DNA of 6,051 nucleotides from an uncultured Planctomycetaceae bacterium (lineage in GTDB: Bacteria; Planctomycetota; Planctomycetia; Pirellulales; JACPPG01), in the NCBI GenBank assembly GCA_945957305.1, contig CAMFLN010000231.1, positions 1 to 6,051 of the forward strand, written 5' to 3'. Numbering within the stretch: position 1 is the first letter of the stretch; each line of letters begins with the position of its first letter. The notes below the pieces were generated by a model, which was not told the origin of the DNA, searched no databases, and worked only from the letters and a program-made list of their open reading frames with translations. The position numbers were made by a program, and so were the translations under genes. Shown piece by piece: positions 1 to 6,051 of the stretch.

Positions 1-1530
1 GATTTCGCGCGTGCCGTCGGGATTGACCAGCTCGTAGCGGAACGCTTTGCCGCGCAGGTGCATGTGCGGGTTCATGCCTAACAGCGTCGTCTCGCGGCGG
101 AACTTGTGTTGCGCTACAACCTTGTGGTTTGCTTCGTTGGGCGGAATGCGCAGGGACATTTGGCCGCAACTGGCGCCCTGCACTTCGTGCGTCACTTCCT
201 CAGGTTTGGCGTAAACAAAGCCCACATAACTGCGGTCATCCTGGGCCTTGCCGTTAGGAGTGTAGTGGCACTGAAAAACCAGTTTCGATCCGGCAGGGAT
301 GCGAATCGCGGCGCCGTTCTCCAATCGCCGCGGAGTCATGCCCGGCGCATAGGCCATTTGTGGATCGCCGAAGTCGAAGGCCCCCGGCTGCTGGATGAAC
401 ACGATCACGTGATGCACGACCGCGGGGCTACCGGCTTTGACTTCGGCTTGCCGGATCCAGCGGTCCTCTTTGAAACCGGGATCGACGACGAACATCTTGT
501 AGCTCACAACCCCTTCGGCGGGGACGGTGTACGGCTCGTCACGCATGTAGAAGATCTGGTCCGGCTTGTCGATTCCCCAACCCTCGGCGAATTTCGCGGG
601 CGGAGGCAGGTCGGACTTGTCCCCCTCGGGGCAGCCGTTGGCGACCCAGCGATCCAGCAGGTCGATCTCTTCCTGGCTGAGTGTGGGATTATTCTTGAAG
701 TCGCCATGATCCGGCGCGGCATGCCACGGCGGCATGCGGCGATCGTGCACCACTTCCTTCATCATCTCGGCCCAGCCGACCACTTCGTCGTAGCTGGTCA
801 ACGAGAAGGGAGCGATCTGGCCTTCGTGATGGCATTCGACGCAGCGGTTCTGCAAGAACCGCGCGATCTGGTTCGAGTAGGTGACATCCCCCGAGGGATC
901 GGGACGCTTGACCCGGCCGATCAGGCAGCCGGTCGCCTCGGTCGTGGGGACACTCACGGTCTTGCCGGCCAGCAGCTCTTCGATCGCCTGCGACAGATCC
1001 TCACGGCCCGGCTTTTTTCGCTGAAAACCGACACCGTATTGATCGTCGATACGCCCCCAGTAACGAATAACGCGGTCCTGATCGAGCACGAACACCTCGG
1101 GCGTACGGACCGCGCCGAAGCGATCAGCAATCTCGTTCGCTGGATCTTTCAAAACCGGAAAGCCGATTTCCATCCGCTGGGCATGATTGGCAACTTCGGT
1201 GATCGAGTCTTGCTGATTCGAGTTGATGCCCAGGAAGGTGACGCCCTGTTCCTGCCACTTGGCAGACAATTCCGTCAGCCGAGGCAGGTAGACGTTGGCC
1301 AGCGGACATTCGGTGCCCAGAAAGGCCACGACAATCAATTTCGAGTCCTGGTAATCCTTCAGCGCGCGCACCGTGCCGCGGGCGTCGTGCAACGAGAACT
1401 CTTCGATCTTGCGACCGATGCGATTTTCGTCCGCACCGTGGGCTGGGCTTCCAGCGAGGAAGGCCAAGGCACAAACCAGGGCGGCGCCGTGCACGACAAA
1501 ACACTGATACGAGCGAAAGCAAGCTCTCAC
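1..1530 (-). CDS. Exported redoxin / cytochrome c / copper type II monooxygenase fusion (3' end outside window)
   Basis: The reading frame is open for 510 codons from GTG at 1530 to the window edge, so the C-terminus is missing. Residues 1-33 look like a Sec signal peptide (Arg at 2 and 6, hydrophobic stretch about 16-26, likely cleavage near HGA/DE). Residues 35-190 match a thioredoxin-fold redoxin: Cys75 in GTECPLA and the cis-Pro loop RTPEVFVLD (142-150). There is no CxxC pair, so a one-cysteine mechanism is likely. Residues 215-305 form a cytochrome-like segment with haem motif CVECH (230-234), a possible axial Met266 in RMPPW, and the WVANGCPEGD motif. Residues 320-510 resemble peptidylglycine/dopamine monooxygenases: HH (373-374) and H422 fit one copper site, HMH (489-491) the other. 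The final Met copper ligand expected by homology would lie beyond the window. GTG at 1530 is preferred because AGGAG sits 8 nt upstream and it gives a good signal peptide. Substrate unknown. Confidence 0.88.
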   Translation of the reverse strand, partial: MRACFRSYQCFVVHGAALVCALAFLAGSPAHGADENRIGRKIEEFSLHDARGTVRALKDYQDSKLIVVAFLGTECPLANVYLPRLTELSAKWQEQGVTFLGINSNQQDSITEVANHAQRMEIGFPVLKDPANEIADRFGAVRTPEVFVLDQDRVIRYWGRIDDQYGVGFQRKKPGREDLSQAIEELLAGKTVSVPTTEATGCLIGRVKRPDPSGDVTYSNQIARFLQNRCVECHHEGQIAPFSLTSYDEVVGWAEMMKEVVHDRRMPPWHAAPDHGDFKNNPTLSQEEIDLLDRWVANGCPEGDKSDLPPPAKFAEGWGIDKPDQIFYMRDEPYTVPAEGVVSYKMFVVDPGFKEDRWIRQAEVKAGSPAVVHHVIVFIQQPGAFDFGDPQMAYAPGMTPRRLENGAAIRIPAGSKLVFQCHYTPNGKAQDDRSYVGFVYAKPEEVTHEVQGASCGQMSLRIPPNEANHKVVAQHKFRRETTLLGMNPHMHLRGKAFRYELVNPDGTREI

Positions 1531-1536
1531 GATCGG

Positions 1537-1543
1537 CTCTCCT
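1537..1543 (-). promoter_or_regulatory. Ribosome-binding site of the redoxin fusion gene
   Basis: Read on the minus strand, AGGAGAG lies just upstream of the GTG at 1530, with 8 nt between AGGAG and the start codon. This decides the start: another in-frame GTG at 1569 would place this motif inside the coding region and push the signal peptide away from the N-terminus. Confidence 0.7.
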
Positions 1544-1621
1544 GCTGCGAAAGGTGCGCAGTAACGCACGGAAGGAATCGCTGGTTGGACACGGCCGCCA
1601 CGCCGCTCTGAACTAGAGATT

Positions 1622-1672
1622 ATGAGCCGTTAGCTAGGAAAGCAACTGGAATCGGGGGCATTCCCGGCTCAT
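1622..1672. repeat. Nested inverted repeats in the spacer
   Basis: ATGAGCCG at 1622-1629 is the exact reverse complement of CGGCTCAT at 1665-1672. Inside, GGAAT (1648-1652) pairs with ATTCC (1660-1664) across a 7-nt loop, directly abutting the outer right arm. A transcript could form an 8-bp outer stem enclosing a 5-bp hairpin. A further pair, ATTTCGC (1671-1677) with GCGAAAT (1708-1714), overlaps the outer arm by 2 nt, so the two outer stems compete slightly. Arms this short arise by chance at roughly this rate, so a function is not assured. No U-tract is present. Confidence 0.35.
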
Positions 1673-1722
1673 TTCGCAATCGTCGGCCAGAATTCAAATT
1701 CCACACCGCGAAATTTAGCCAC

Positions 1723-4134
1723 TTAAGCCGCTGGCTTCAGTGTAAGCGTATGCACCGTCTCACCCGGCATAAAGGGCTCGGGCTTTCCTTCGGCCCAATT
1801 CGCATGCCCGTCGCGATAGTGGGGTGATAGCGGATGACCGCTCTGCCCGCAGGGCATGTGCAAATAGGCGTCTTGCTCGTGCCCCGGCGAGACCGCCAGT
1901 CGCTGCGAGGCCCCCATCGCGGGCGCCTGGATGCGGGGCATATTCTCGGAGTCTCCCGGCAACGGCTGTGGAGGCATATCGAGCCAGGTTGCCAGCGCCG
2001 GCAATGCCAGGCTCAGCGGATGCTGGATGCGCGTCGTGTTGTACGCTCCCCAGGTGTAATCCGCCAGCTTGTGGTTGTCTTTTGTCGCGTCGTTGATCAC
2101 ATCATCGGCCGCCGCCAACAGCAGTTCATCCCACGTTTTGAAGCGCGGATCGATCAAGTGCTCGGGACGCTCGGAAACCAGACGCCATACCGGTCCCTCG
2201 GTGCGGTCCAGCTTCTCGATCGAGAACTTCTTGTCGACCTCCTTGCACGGCGTCACCAGCACGTCGGAAAGTTGCGTGAGCAACCGCCGACGGAAAGTGC
2301 GCACGGCACGGAAACCGACCGAGTCGATCGCGGCGTGCCCTCCCCAGTGGTCGACATAACGGCGCAACTCGGCGCGCTGGGGATTATCTGCCACGGCTGC
2401 GGGGGACAATACGTCGAGCAGCAGTTTTTGCCAACGTTCGAGAAATACGGCCCGATCGTCGAGTTGAATACGCAGCATGTCGGCTTCGGTCGCCTTGTCG
2501 ATCTGCGACAGGTCGTCACGGATTTGCTGCGCGCGAGCCCCCAGGTCGTAGCCACCGTCACCCAGGGTGACCAACAGATCGCCGCTGACGACGCGGCCGT
2601 TGGCGGTCCAAATCTGGCCGTTTTCGGGCTCGATGACGCGCGGATATTCTTCCGGCGTTAGCCACCCGTCCCAGCGATGTTTGCCATCCGCCCACGACGA
2701 AGGCAACCGACCGTCGAAGCCGACGCGGCGCGGAATGCGCCCCAGGATGGTCCAGGCAATGCGCCCTTTATTATCGGCCACGACAAAGTTCTGCGCAGGC
2801 GAACCGCTGAGATTCGCCAGCTGCAGGGCCTCTTCGAGCGTTTCGGCGTTTTCGATTTTCAAAAGTCCCATGTTGACGCCCCCTGGATCGTGCGCGACCC
2901 AGCGCTCGACACGGGGGCGACCCTGTGCGTCTGCGCCCATGACGGGACCCCAAATCGTCGAGACAACTTCCAACGTTTCGTCCGGCGCGCCGGCGACGTG
3001 AATCACTTCCTGGTCGCGCTGGAATTCCTGCGGACCCTCGGGCGTCAGGTACTTGTTCTTATCGTTGGGATCGACGTCGACAATGATCACGTCGACCCAG
3101 TCCCCCTCGCTGTTGGTGAAGCCCCAGGCGACGTGACCATTGCTGCCGACGACGACGCCGGGAGTGCCAGGGAGCGAGACGCCGGTGATGCGATGTTCGC
3201 CGCCAGGGTCGTCGGCTTCTTTCCAGGCCAGCGACGCGCGATACCAGACGTGCGGCACGCGAATGCCCAGGTGCATGTCGTCAGCCACCATGGCGCGGCC
3301 ATCAGCGGTGCGCTTGCCGGAAACCGCCCAGTTGTTGCTACCCAGGTGAACCTGTCCCTCGGGGGGCAGCGTACCGCGCGGTTGCAAGCGTGCGACGTCG
3401 GCTTTGTTCAGCTTGCGCGTGTCGAAAACATCCGGCCCCGGGATGGGCGGAGCCTGGAACGCTTCGCCGTGGATGGGCGCATCCCATTCGGTTCCTAGCG
3501 GGGCGAGAAAGTCGGCCATCGGCTTCGGCAGCACGTCGTACATCACGCCCAGGGTTGTCTCGTCGCGATAATCCTCGCCCTGCAAATCGATATACATTGA
3601 CAGCATCACGAGCGCGCTGTCTTCCGGCTTCCACGGCGCCGGTTCGATGCCCATCAATAAATACTCGAACGGCTTTGCCTTCAGCGCAGCCACGCCCGCG
3701 TTCACACCTGCGGCATACGTTTCCAGCATGCGCTGCTCGCTCGAATCGGCGGCCGTGACCAGGCGCTGGGCCACATCGCGAAAACGGTGCAGGCGGATGC
3801 GGCGGTCTTGCTCGAGCAATGCGGGTCCGACCAGTTCGGCCAGTTCTCCGGCCGAGTTGCGGCGCAATAAGTCCATCTGAAAAAAGCGCTCCTGGCCGTG
3901 CGTAAAGCCGAGCGCAAAGGCAACGTCGTCGCGATTGGCGGCGCGAATCGTGGGGATGCCGCGGCTGTCGCGCTCGATCGTGACCGGCCCGGACAATTCC
4001 TGGAAGGCGATCTCGCCTTCCAATTGCGGCAGGCTGGCGGCCACCTGGCGATGCGTCCACCAACCGGCTCCCACCACGACAATAAAGAACAGGATGACCA
4101 CGACCGCCAGGATCCGCAGCAGTGTTTTGCGCAT
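1723..4134 (-). CDS. Penicillin acylase family protein (Ntn hydrolase), membrane-anchored or exported
   Basis: Complete 803-residue protein, a typical length for penicillin/cephalosporin/acyl-homoserine-lactone acylase precursors, which hydrolyse amide bonds after self-cleavage. Residues 5-26 are strongly hydrophobic after Arg2/Lys3, so the protein is an anchored or exported precursor. The alpha-chain segment has ERFFQMDLLRR (82-92). The autocleavage site is HLG/SNNW, making Ser266 the N-terminal nucleophile of the beta chain; residues about 228-265, rich in Pro and Gly, may be a removed spacer. Further family motifs are PGTPGVVVG (322-330), AWGFTN (336-341), PAQNFVVAD (446-454), TANGRV (510-515, Asn512 a candidate oxyanion-hole residue), Arg534, and GQSGHPLSPHY (763-773). 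ADDMHLG (284-290) stands where many relatives have a Pro-containing NDPHLG. No clear Shine-Dalgarno precedes the ATG. The family is certain, but the substrate (antibiotic, N-acyl lactone, peptide) cannot be told from sequence. Confidence 0.94.
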   Translation of the reverse strand: MRKTLLRILAVVVILFFIVVVGAGWWTHRQVAASLPQLEGEIAFQELSGPVTIERDSRGIPTIRAANRDDVAFALGFTHGQERFFQMDLLRRNSAGELAELVGPALLEQDRRIRLHRFRDVAQRLVTAADSSEQRMLETYAAGVNAGVAALKAKPFEYLLMGIEPAPWKPEDSALVMLSMYIDLQGEDYRDETTLGVMYDVLPKPMADFLAPLGTEWDAPIHGEAFQAPPIPGPDVFDTRKLNKADVARLQPRGTLPPEGQVHLGSNNWAVSGKRTADGRAMVADDMHLGIRVPHVWYRASLAWKEADDPGGEHRITGVSLPGTPGVVVGSNGHVAWGFTNSEGDWVDVIIVDVDPNDKNKYLTPEGPQEFQRDQEVIHVAGAPDETLEVVSTIWGPVMGADAQGRPRVERWVAHDPGGVNMGLLKIENAETLEEALQLANLSGSPAQNFVVADNKGRIAWTILGRIPRRVGFDGRLPSSWADGKHRWDGWLTPEEYPRVIEPENGQIWTANGRVVSGDLLVTLGDGGYDLGARAQQIRDDLSQIDKATEADMLRIQLDDRAVFLERWQKLLLDVLSPAAVADNPQRAELRRYVDHWGGHAAIDSVGFRAVRTFRRRLLTQLSDVLVTPCKEVDKKFSIEKLDRTEGPVWRLVSERPEHLIDPRFKTWDELLLAAADDVINDATKDNHKLADYTWGAYNTTRIQHPLSLALPALATWLDMPPQPLPGDSENMPRIQAPAMGASQRLAVSPGHEQDAYLHMPCGQSGHPLSPHYRDGHANWAEGKPEPFMPGETVHTLTLKPAA

Positions 4135-4383
4135 GGAAAGGATGCTGACCCTGAAAGCGGGCCGCGAAAAATGGACTAAAGGGGCGCGCGAGGAACGAAT
4201 GGAACTATTCTCCGCCAGTCCGCCGAGGCATGCAAGCGGCGCGGGCCGAGCGATTCGGGGCAGGTGCTGTAGTGCAGCCCAACCGACGATTAACCGCCAG
4301 GGGGAGAGTTCCGGCGTAGCTTTTCCCTGGCTGGAACCGCGCCGCGGCGTGATTTACAGTGGTGGCAGTGATTCTCCTGCCCG

Positions 4384-4419
4384 CTGCGCGCACGCAAAAT
4401 CAAGTTTGCATGAGCGCAG
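4384..4419. repeat. 36-bp imperfect palindrome upstream of the hydrolase gene (candidate operator or 5'-UTR hairpin)
   Basis: Arms 4384-4398 and 4405-4419 pair at 13 of 15 positions around the 6-nt centre ATCAAG. From outside in: CTGCGC with GCGCAG (6 pairs), one G/A mismatch, CA with TG, one C/A mismatch, then GCAAA with TTTGC (5 pairs). The right arm ends 37 bp before the hydrolase ATG. As DNA it could bind a dimeric regulator; as RNA it would make a stable interrupted hairpin in the leader. No T-run follows on either strand, so it is not a standard terminator. Confidence 0.5.
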
Positions 4420-4444
4420 ACCGATCTCCGCCTTGCCCGCCCCC

Positions 4445-4448
4445 GGAG
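4445..4448 (+). promoter_or_regulatory. Ribosome-binding site of the alpha/beta hydrolase gene
   Basis: GGAG lies 8 nt before the ATG at 4457, a normal spacing. Together with the signal peptide that begins at that codon, it supports this start. Confidence 0.6.
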
Positions 4449-4456
4449 CCACAACG

Positions 4457-6051
4457 ATGTCCTTGATTCACTCCTTGCGTACCGCTTGCATTCTCTTGGC
4501 CGTCTGTGGCGGCTGGCTGCTCTGCGGACCGGCCGTTGCTGTGGCCGACCCGGTTGCCGCCGGCCCACGCGTGCTGGCCGTGGGAAAGGTTCCGAACGAC
4601 AAGCGTCTCGAAGATCTGAAGGATCTTAACGGCTACTTTCCGTTTCAGGTGCCGGAGAATATCGAGCAGTGGCAGAAGCGAGTCGAGCGAGTTCGTCGGC
4701 AGATCCTGGTCTCGCAGGGCATCTGGCCGATGCCGGTGAAGACACCGGCCAACGCCGTGATTCATGGCAAAGTCGATCGGCCGGAATACACCGTCGAACG
4801 CGTTTACTTGGAGAGTTACCCCGGCCACTTCATCACGGGCAGCCTGTACCGGCCGAAGGATCAGACCGGCCCCTGCCCGGGCGTCCTTTTCCCTCATGGT
4901 CATTGGCAGGATGGCCGTTTCCATGACGCGGGGGAAAAAGTCGTCCGCAAGCAATTGGTCGAGGGAGCAGAACGCTTCGAATTGGGGGGACGCAGCCCTT
5001 TGCAGTCTCTTTGCGTGCAACTGGCGCGGATGGGGTGCGTCGTCTTCTCGTACGACATGATCGGATACGCCGACAGCGAACAAATCTCGTTCAATGTGGC
5101 GCATCGCTACGGCAAGCGCCGGCCAGAAATGGAAACCGCGCAGAATTGGGGCTTCTTCAGCCCACAAGCGGAATTGCACCTGCAAAGCATCATGGGCTTG
5201 CAGACTTACAATTCGGTTCGTGCGCTGGACTGGTTCACCACGCTGCCGGACGTCGATACGAAGCGTATTGGCGTCACCGGCGCCAGCGGCGGTGGCACGC
5301 AGACATTCGTCCTGTGCGGCATCGACCCGCGCCCGGCGGTTGCCTTTCCGGCCGTGATGGTCTCGACCGGCATGCAAGGAGGCTGCACCTGCGAAAACGC
5401 CCCGCTGTTGCGCATCGATACAGGCAACGTCGAATTCGCCGCGTTGTTCGCCCCCAAGCCCCTGGGCATGACCGGCGCCGACGATTGGACCGTAGAGATC
5501 GCCAAAAAGGGCCTGCCCGAATTGCAAAAACTCTACAAACTCCTGGGGCAAGATTTGAACGTCATGGCCAAACCGCTCAATCATTTCGGCCACAACTACA
5601 ACTATGTCAGCCGCGCCGTGATGTATAGCTGGTTCAATCATCACTTGGGGATTGGCTTGGAAGAGCCGGTCGTCGAGGAAGATTACAAACCGTTGACCGT
5701 CGCCGAGATGACGGTGTGGGATGACGCCCATCCGCGTCCCCCTGCGGGAGACGATTACGAGCGCAGCCTGTTGGCCTATATGACCAAGGATGCCCAGCAG
5801 CAAATCGCGGCGCTCGCGCCAAAAGACGCCGCCACGGCCGAAGAATATCGTCGCGTTGTCGGCGGGGCCGTCGACGTGCTCATCGGTCACGGTCTGCCCG
5901 AGGCGAAACAGCTCGAATACGAAAACGTCGCCGAGAAAGACCGCGGTAACTACACCGAGTTCCTCGGGCTGGTGCGCAACAAAGAACACGGCTCTGAATT
6001 GCCGACCGTATTCCTGCATCCCAAGCAGTGGAACAAGAAGGTCGTCATCTG
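4457..6051 (+). CDS. Exported serine alpha/beta hydrolase, acetyl-xylan-esterase/dienelactone-hydrolase-like (3' end outside window)
   Basis: 531 codons are open from ATG to the window edge, so the C-terminus is missing. Residues 1-30 form a Sec signal peptide (Arg8, hydrophobic core 10-23, cleavage likely at AVA/DP after residue 30). The alpha/beta hydrolase core spans about 85-400: oxyanion-loop motif FPHGHW (145-150), nucleophile elbow GASGG (275-279) with Ser277, a likely acid at Asp342 or Asp343 in MTGADDWT, and a likely catalytic His379 in FGHNYN (377-382). A Cys-Thr-Cys motif (310-312) follows the nucleophile strand. Core order and spacing fit esterases of the AXE1/DLH type, acting on acylated sugars or other small esters. 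Residues about 400 onward continue well past a normal 300-400-residue hydrolase; LPTVFLHPKQW (515-525) resembles the opening strand of a second hydrolase-like unit. The gene diverges from the acylase. Substrate unknown. Confidence 0.88.
   Translation, partial: MSLIHSLRTACILLAVCGGWLLCGPAVAVADPVAAGPRVLAVGKVPNDKRLEDLKDLNGYFPFQVPENIEQWQKRVERVRRQILVSQGIWPMPVKTPANAVIHGKVDRPEYTVERVYLESYPGHFITGSLYRPKDQTGPCPGVLFPHGHWQDGRFHDAGEKVVRKQLVEGAERFELGGRSPLQSLCVQLARMGCVVFSYDMIGYADSEQISFNVAHRYGKRRPEMETAQNWGFFSPQAELHLQSIMGLQTYNSVRALDWFTTLPDVDTKRIGVTGASGGGTQTFVLCGIDPRPAVAFPAVMVSTGMQGGCTCENAPLLRIDTGNVEFAALFAPKPLGMTGADDWTVEIAKKGLPELQKLYKLLGQDLNVMAKPLNHFGHNYNYVSRAVMYSWFNHHLGIGLEEPVVEEDYKPLTVAEMTVWDDAHPRPPAGDDYERSLLAYMTKDAQQQIAALAPKDAATAEEYRRVVGGAVDVLIGHGLPEAKQLEYENVAEKDRGNYTEFLGLVRNKEHGSELPTVFLHPKQWNKKVVI

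Larger units (their letters stand above)
1531..1722. other. Spacer between the acylase and redoxin fusion genes
   Basis: This 192-bp stretch follows the acylase stop codon (TAA at 1725-1723, minus strand) and precedes the redoxin fusion start. It is visibly more AT-rich than its flanks in part (about 1670-1720). It holds the Shine-Dalgarno site and the inverted repeats listed separately. No U-run follows any stem on the minus strand, so there is no classical intrinsic terminator. I see no convincing sigma-70 promoter. Readthrough from the acylase gene or a local promoter are both possible. Confidence 0.6.
4135..4456. promoter_or_regulatory. Divergent intergenic region with control signals for both flanking genes
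   Basis: This 322-bp region separates the starts of the acylase (minus) and the alpha/beta hydrolase (plus), so it must hold the promoter of the hydrolase and very probably that of the acylase. No good sigma-70 -35/-10 pair could be picked by eye on either strand. The clearest signal is the palindrome at 4384-4419. A GC-rich 10-bp perfect palindrome at 4340-4349 is less remarkable in this base composition. Short open frames here (for example minus strand 4205-4393) have no ribosome-binding site or recognisable protein character. Confidence 0.55.

Noticed and set aside
1531..1569. Upstream GTG at 1569 as the start of the redoxin fusion
   Set aside because: It is in frame, but it would add 13 residues ahead of the signal peptide and bury the AGGAG motif; the GTG at 1530 fits better.
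106..1611. 501-codon open frame on the plus strand opposite the redoxin fusion gene
   Set aside because: The opposite strand encodes clear redoxin, haem and copper motifs. The plus-strand translation has no recognisable domain, and such antisense frames are common in GC-rich genes.
1690..1701. AT-rich palindrome GAATT-CA-AATTC
   Set aside because: Only 5-bp arms with a 2-nt centre; too short to form a useful hairpin and likely chance in an AT-rich stretch.
1834..3498. Two plus-strand frames of about 275 codons (1834-2661 and 2677-3498) opposite the acylase gene
   Set aside because: Both lie wholly inside the well-supported acylase gene, in the antisense frame, with no recognisable motif.
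3338..4063. 241-codon minus-strand frame overlapping the 5' half of the acylase
   Set aside because: An out-of-frame shadow on the same strand; the acylase frame is continuous with intact motifs, so no frameshift needs explaining.
1723..4134. Specific naming of the acylase as a quorum-quenching or penicillin-degrading enzyme
   Set aside because: Family membership is clear but the substrate pocket cannot be read from motifs, so a specific name or gene symbol is unsupported.
4340..4349. Perfect 10-bp palindrome CGCCGCGGCG
   Set aside because: Self-complementary GC strings of this size are common in GC-rich DNA, and it has no positional link to a start.
4353..4375. TTTACA followed by GATTCT as a sigma-70 promoter for the hydrolase
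   Set aside because: The two hexamers are only about 11 bp apart, and nothing like TATAAT lies at the normal 16-18 bp spacing.
4400..6019. 539-codon open frame on the minus strand opposite the hydrolase gene
   Set aside because: The plus strand encodes a signal peptide, GASGG and FGHNYN motifs with a ribosome-binding site. The antisense product shows no family motif and would begin in the middle of the hydrolase.

Overview
The window is about 6 kb of GC-rich bacterial DNA holding three long genes: two on the minus strand (one running off the left edge) and one on the plus strand running off the right edge. All three products begin with an export signal or membrane anchor, so the encoded enzymes probably act in the periplasm, at the membrane or outside the cell. 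The best guess for the organism is a planctomycete, perhaps of the Pirellulales. This is inferred from the gene architectures (a redoxin, a haem-binding cytochrome segment and a copper monooxygenase in one chain, and an unusually long exported alpha/beta hydrolase) and the base composition. There is no rRNA or marker gene to prove it.

Layout. Positions 1-1530, minus strand: 3'-truncated gene for an exported fusion protein with a signal peptide, a single-cysteine thioredoxin-fold (redoxin) domain, a CxxCH haem site and a PHM/DBH-like copper type II monooxygenase. Positions 1531-1722: 192-bp spacer with a Shine-Dalgarno site and nested inverted repeats. Positions 1723-4134, minus strand: complete 803-residue penicillin-acylase-family N-terminal-nucleophile hydrolase. 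Positions 4135-4456: 322-bp divergent promoter region with a strong imperfect palindrome next to the right-hand gene. Positions 4457-6051, plus strand: 5' part of an exported serine alpha/beta hydrolase, open at the right edge.

How they may work together. The two minus-strand genes could share a transcript, but the 192-bp gap and separate ribosome-binding signal make this uncertain. The acylase and the plus-strand hydrolase are divergently transcribed and could share a control region. Both are predicted to cleave amide or ester bonds in exported substrates, and the monooxygenase fusion would do oxidative chemistry in the same compartment. No shared pathway can be demonstrated from the sequence.

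There is no sign of mobile elements, CRISPR arrays, tRNA or rRNA genes. I did not find a convincing wholly new system. The features most worth a second look are the redox fusion protein, the 36-bp palindrome before the right-hand gene, a proline-rich upstream reading frame overlapping that gene's start, and the hydrolase's long C-terminal extension.
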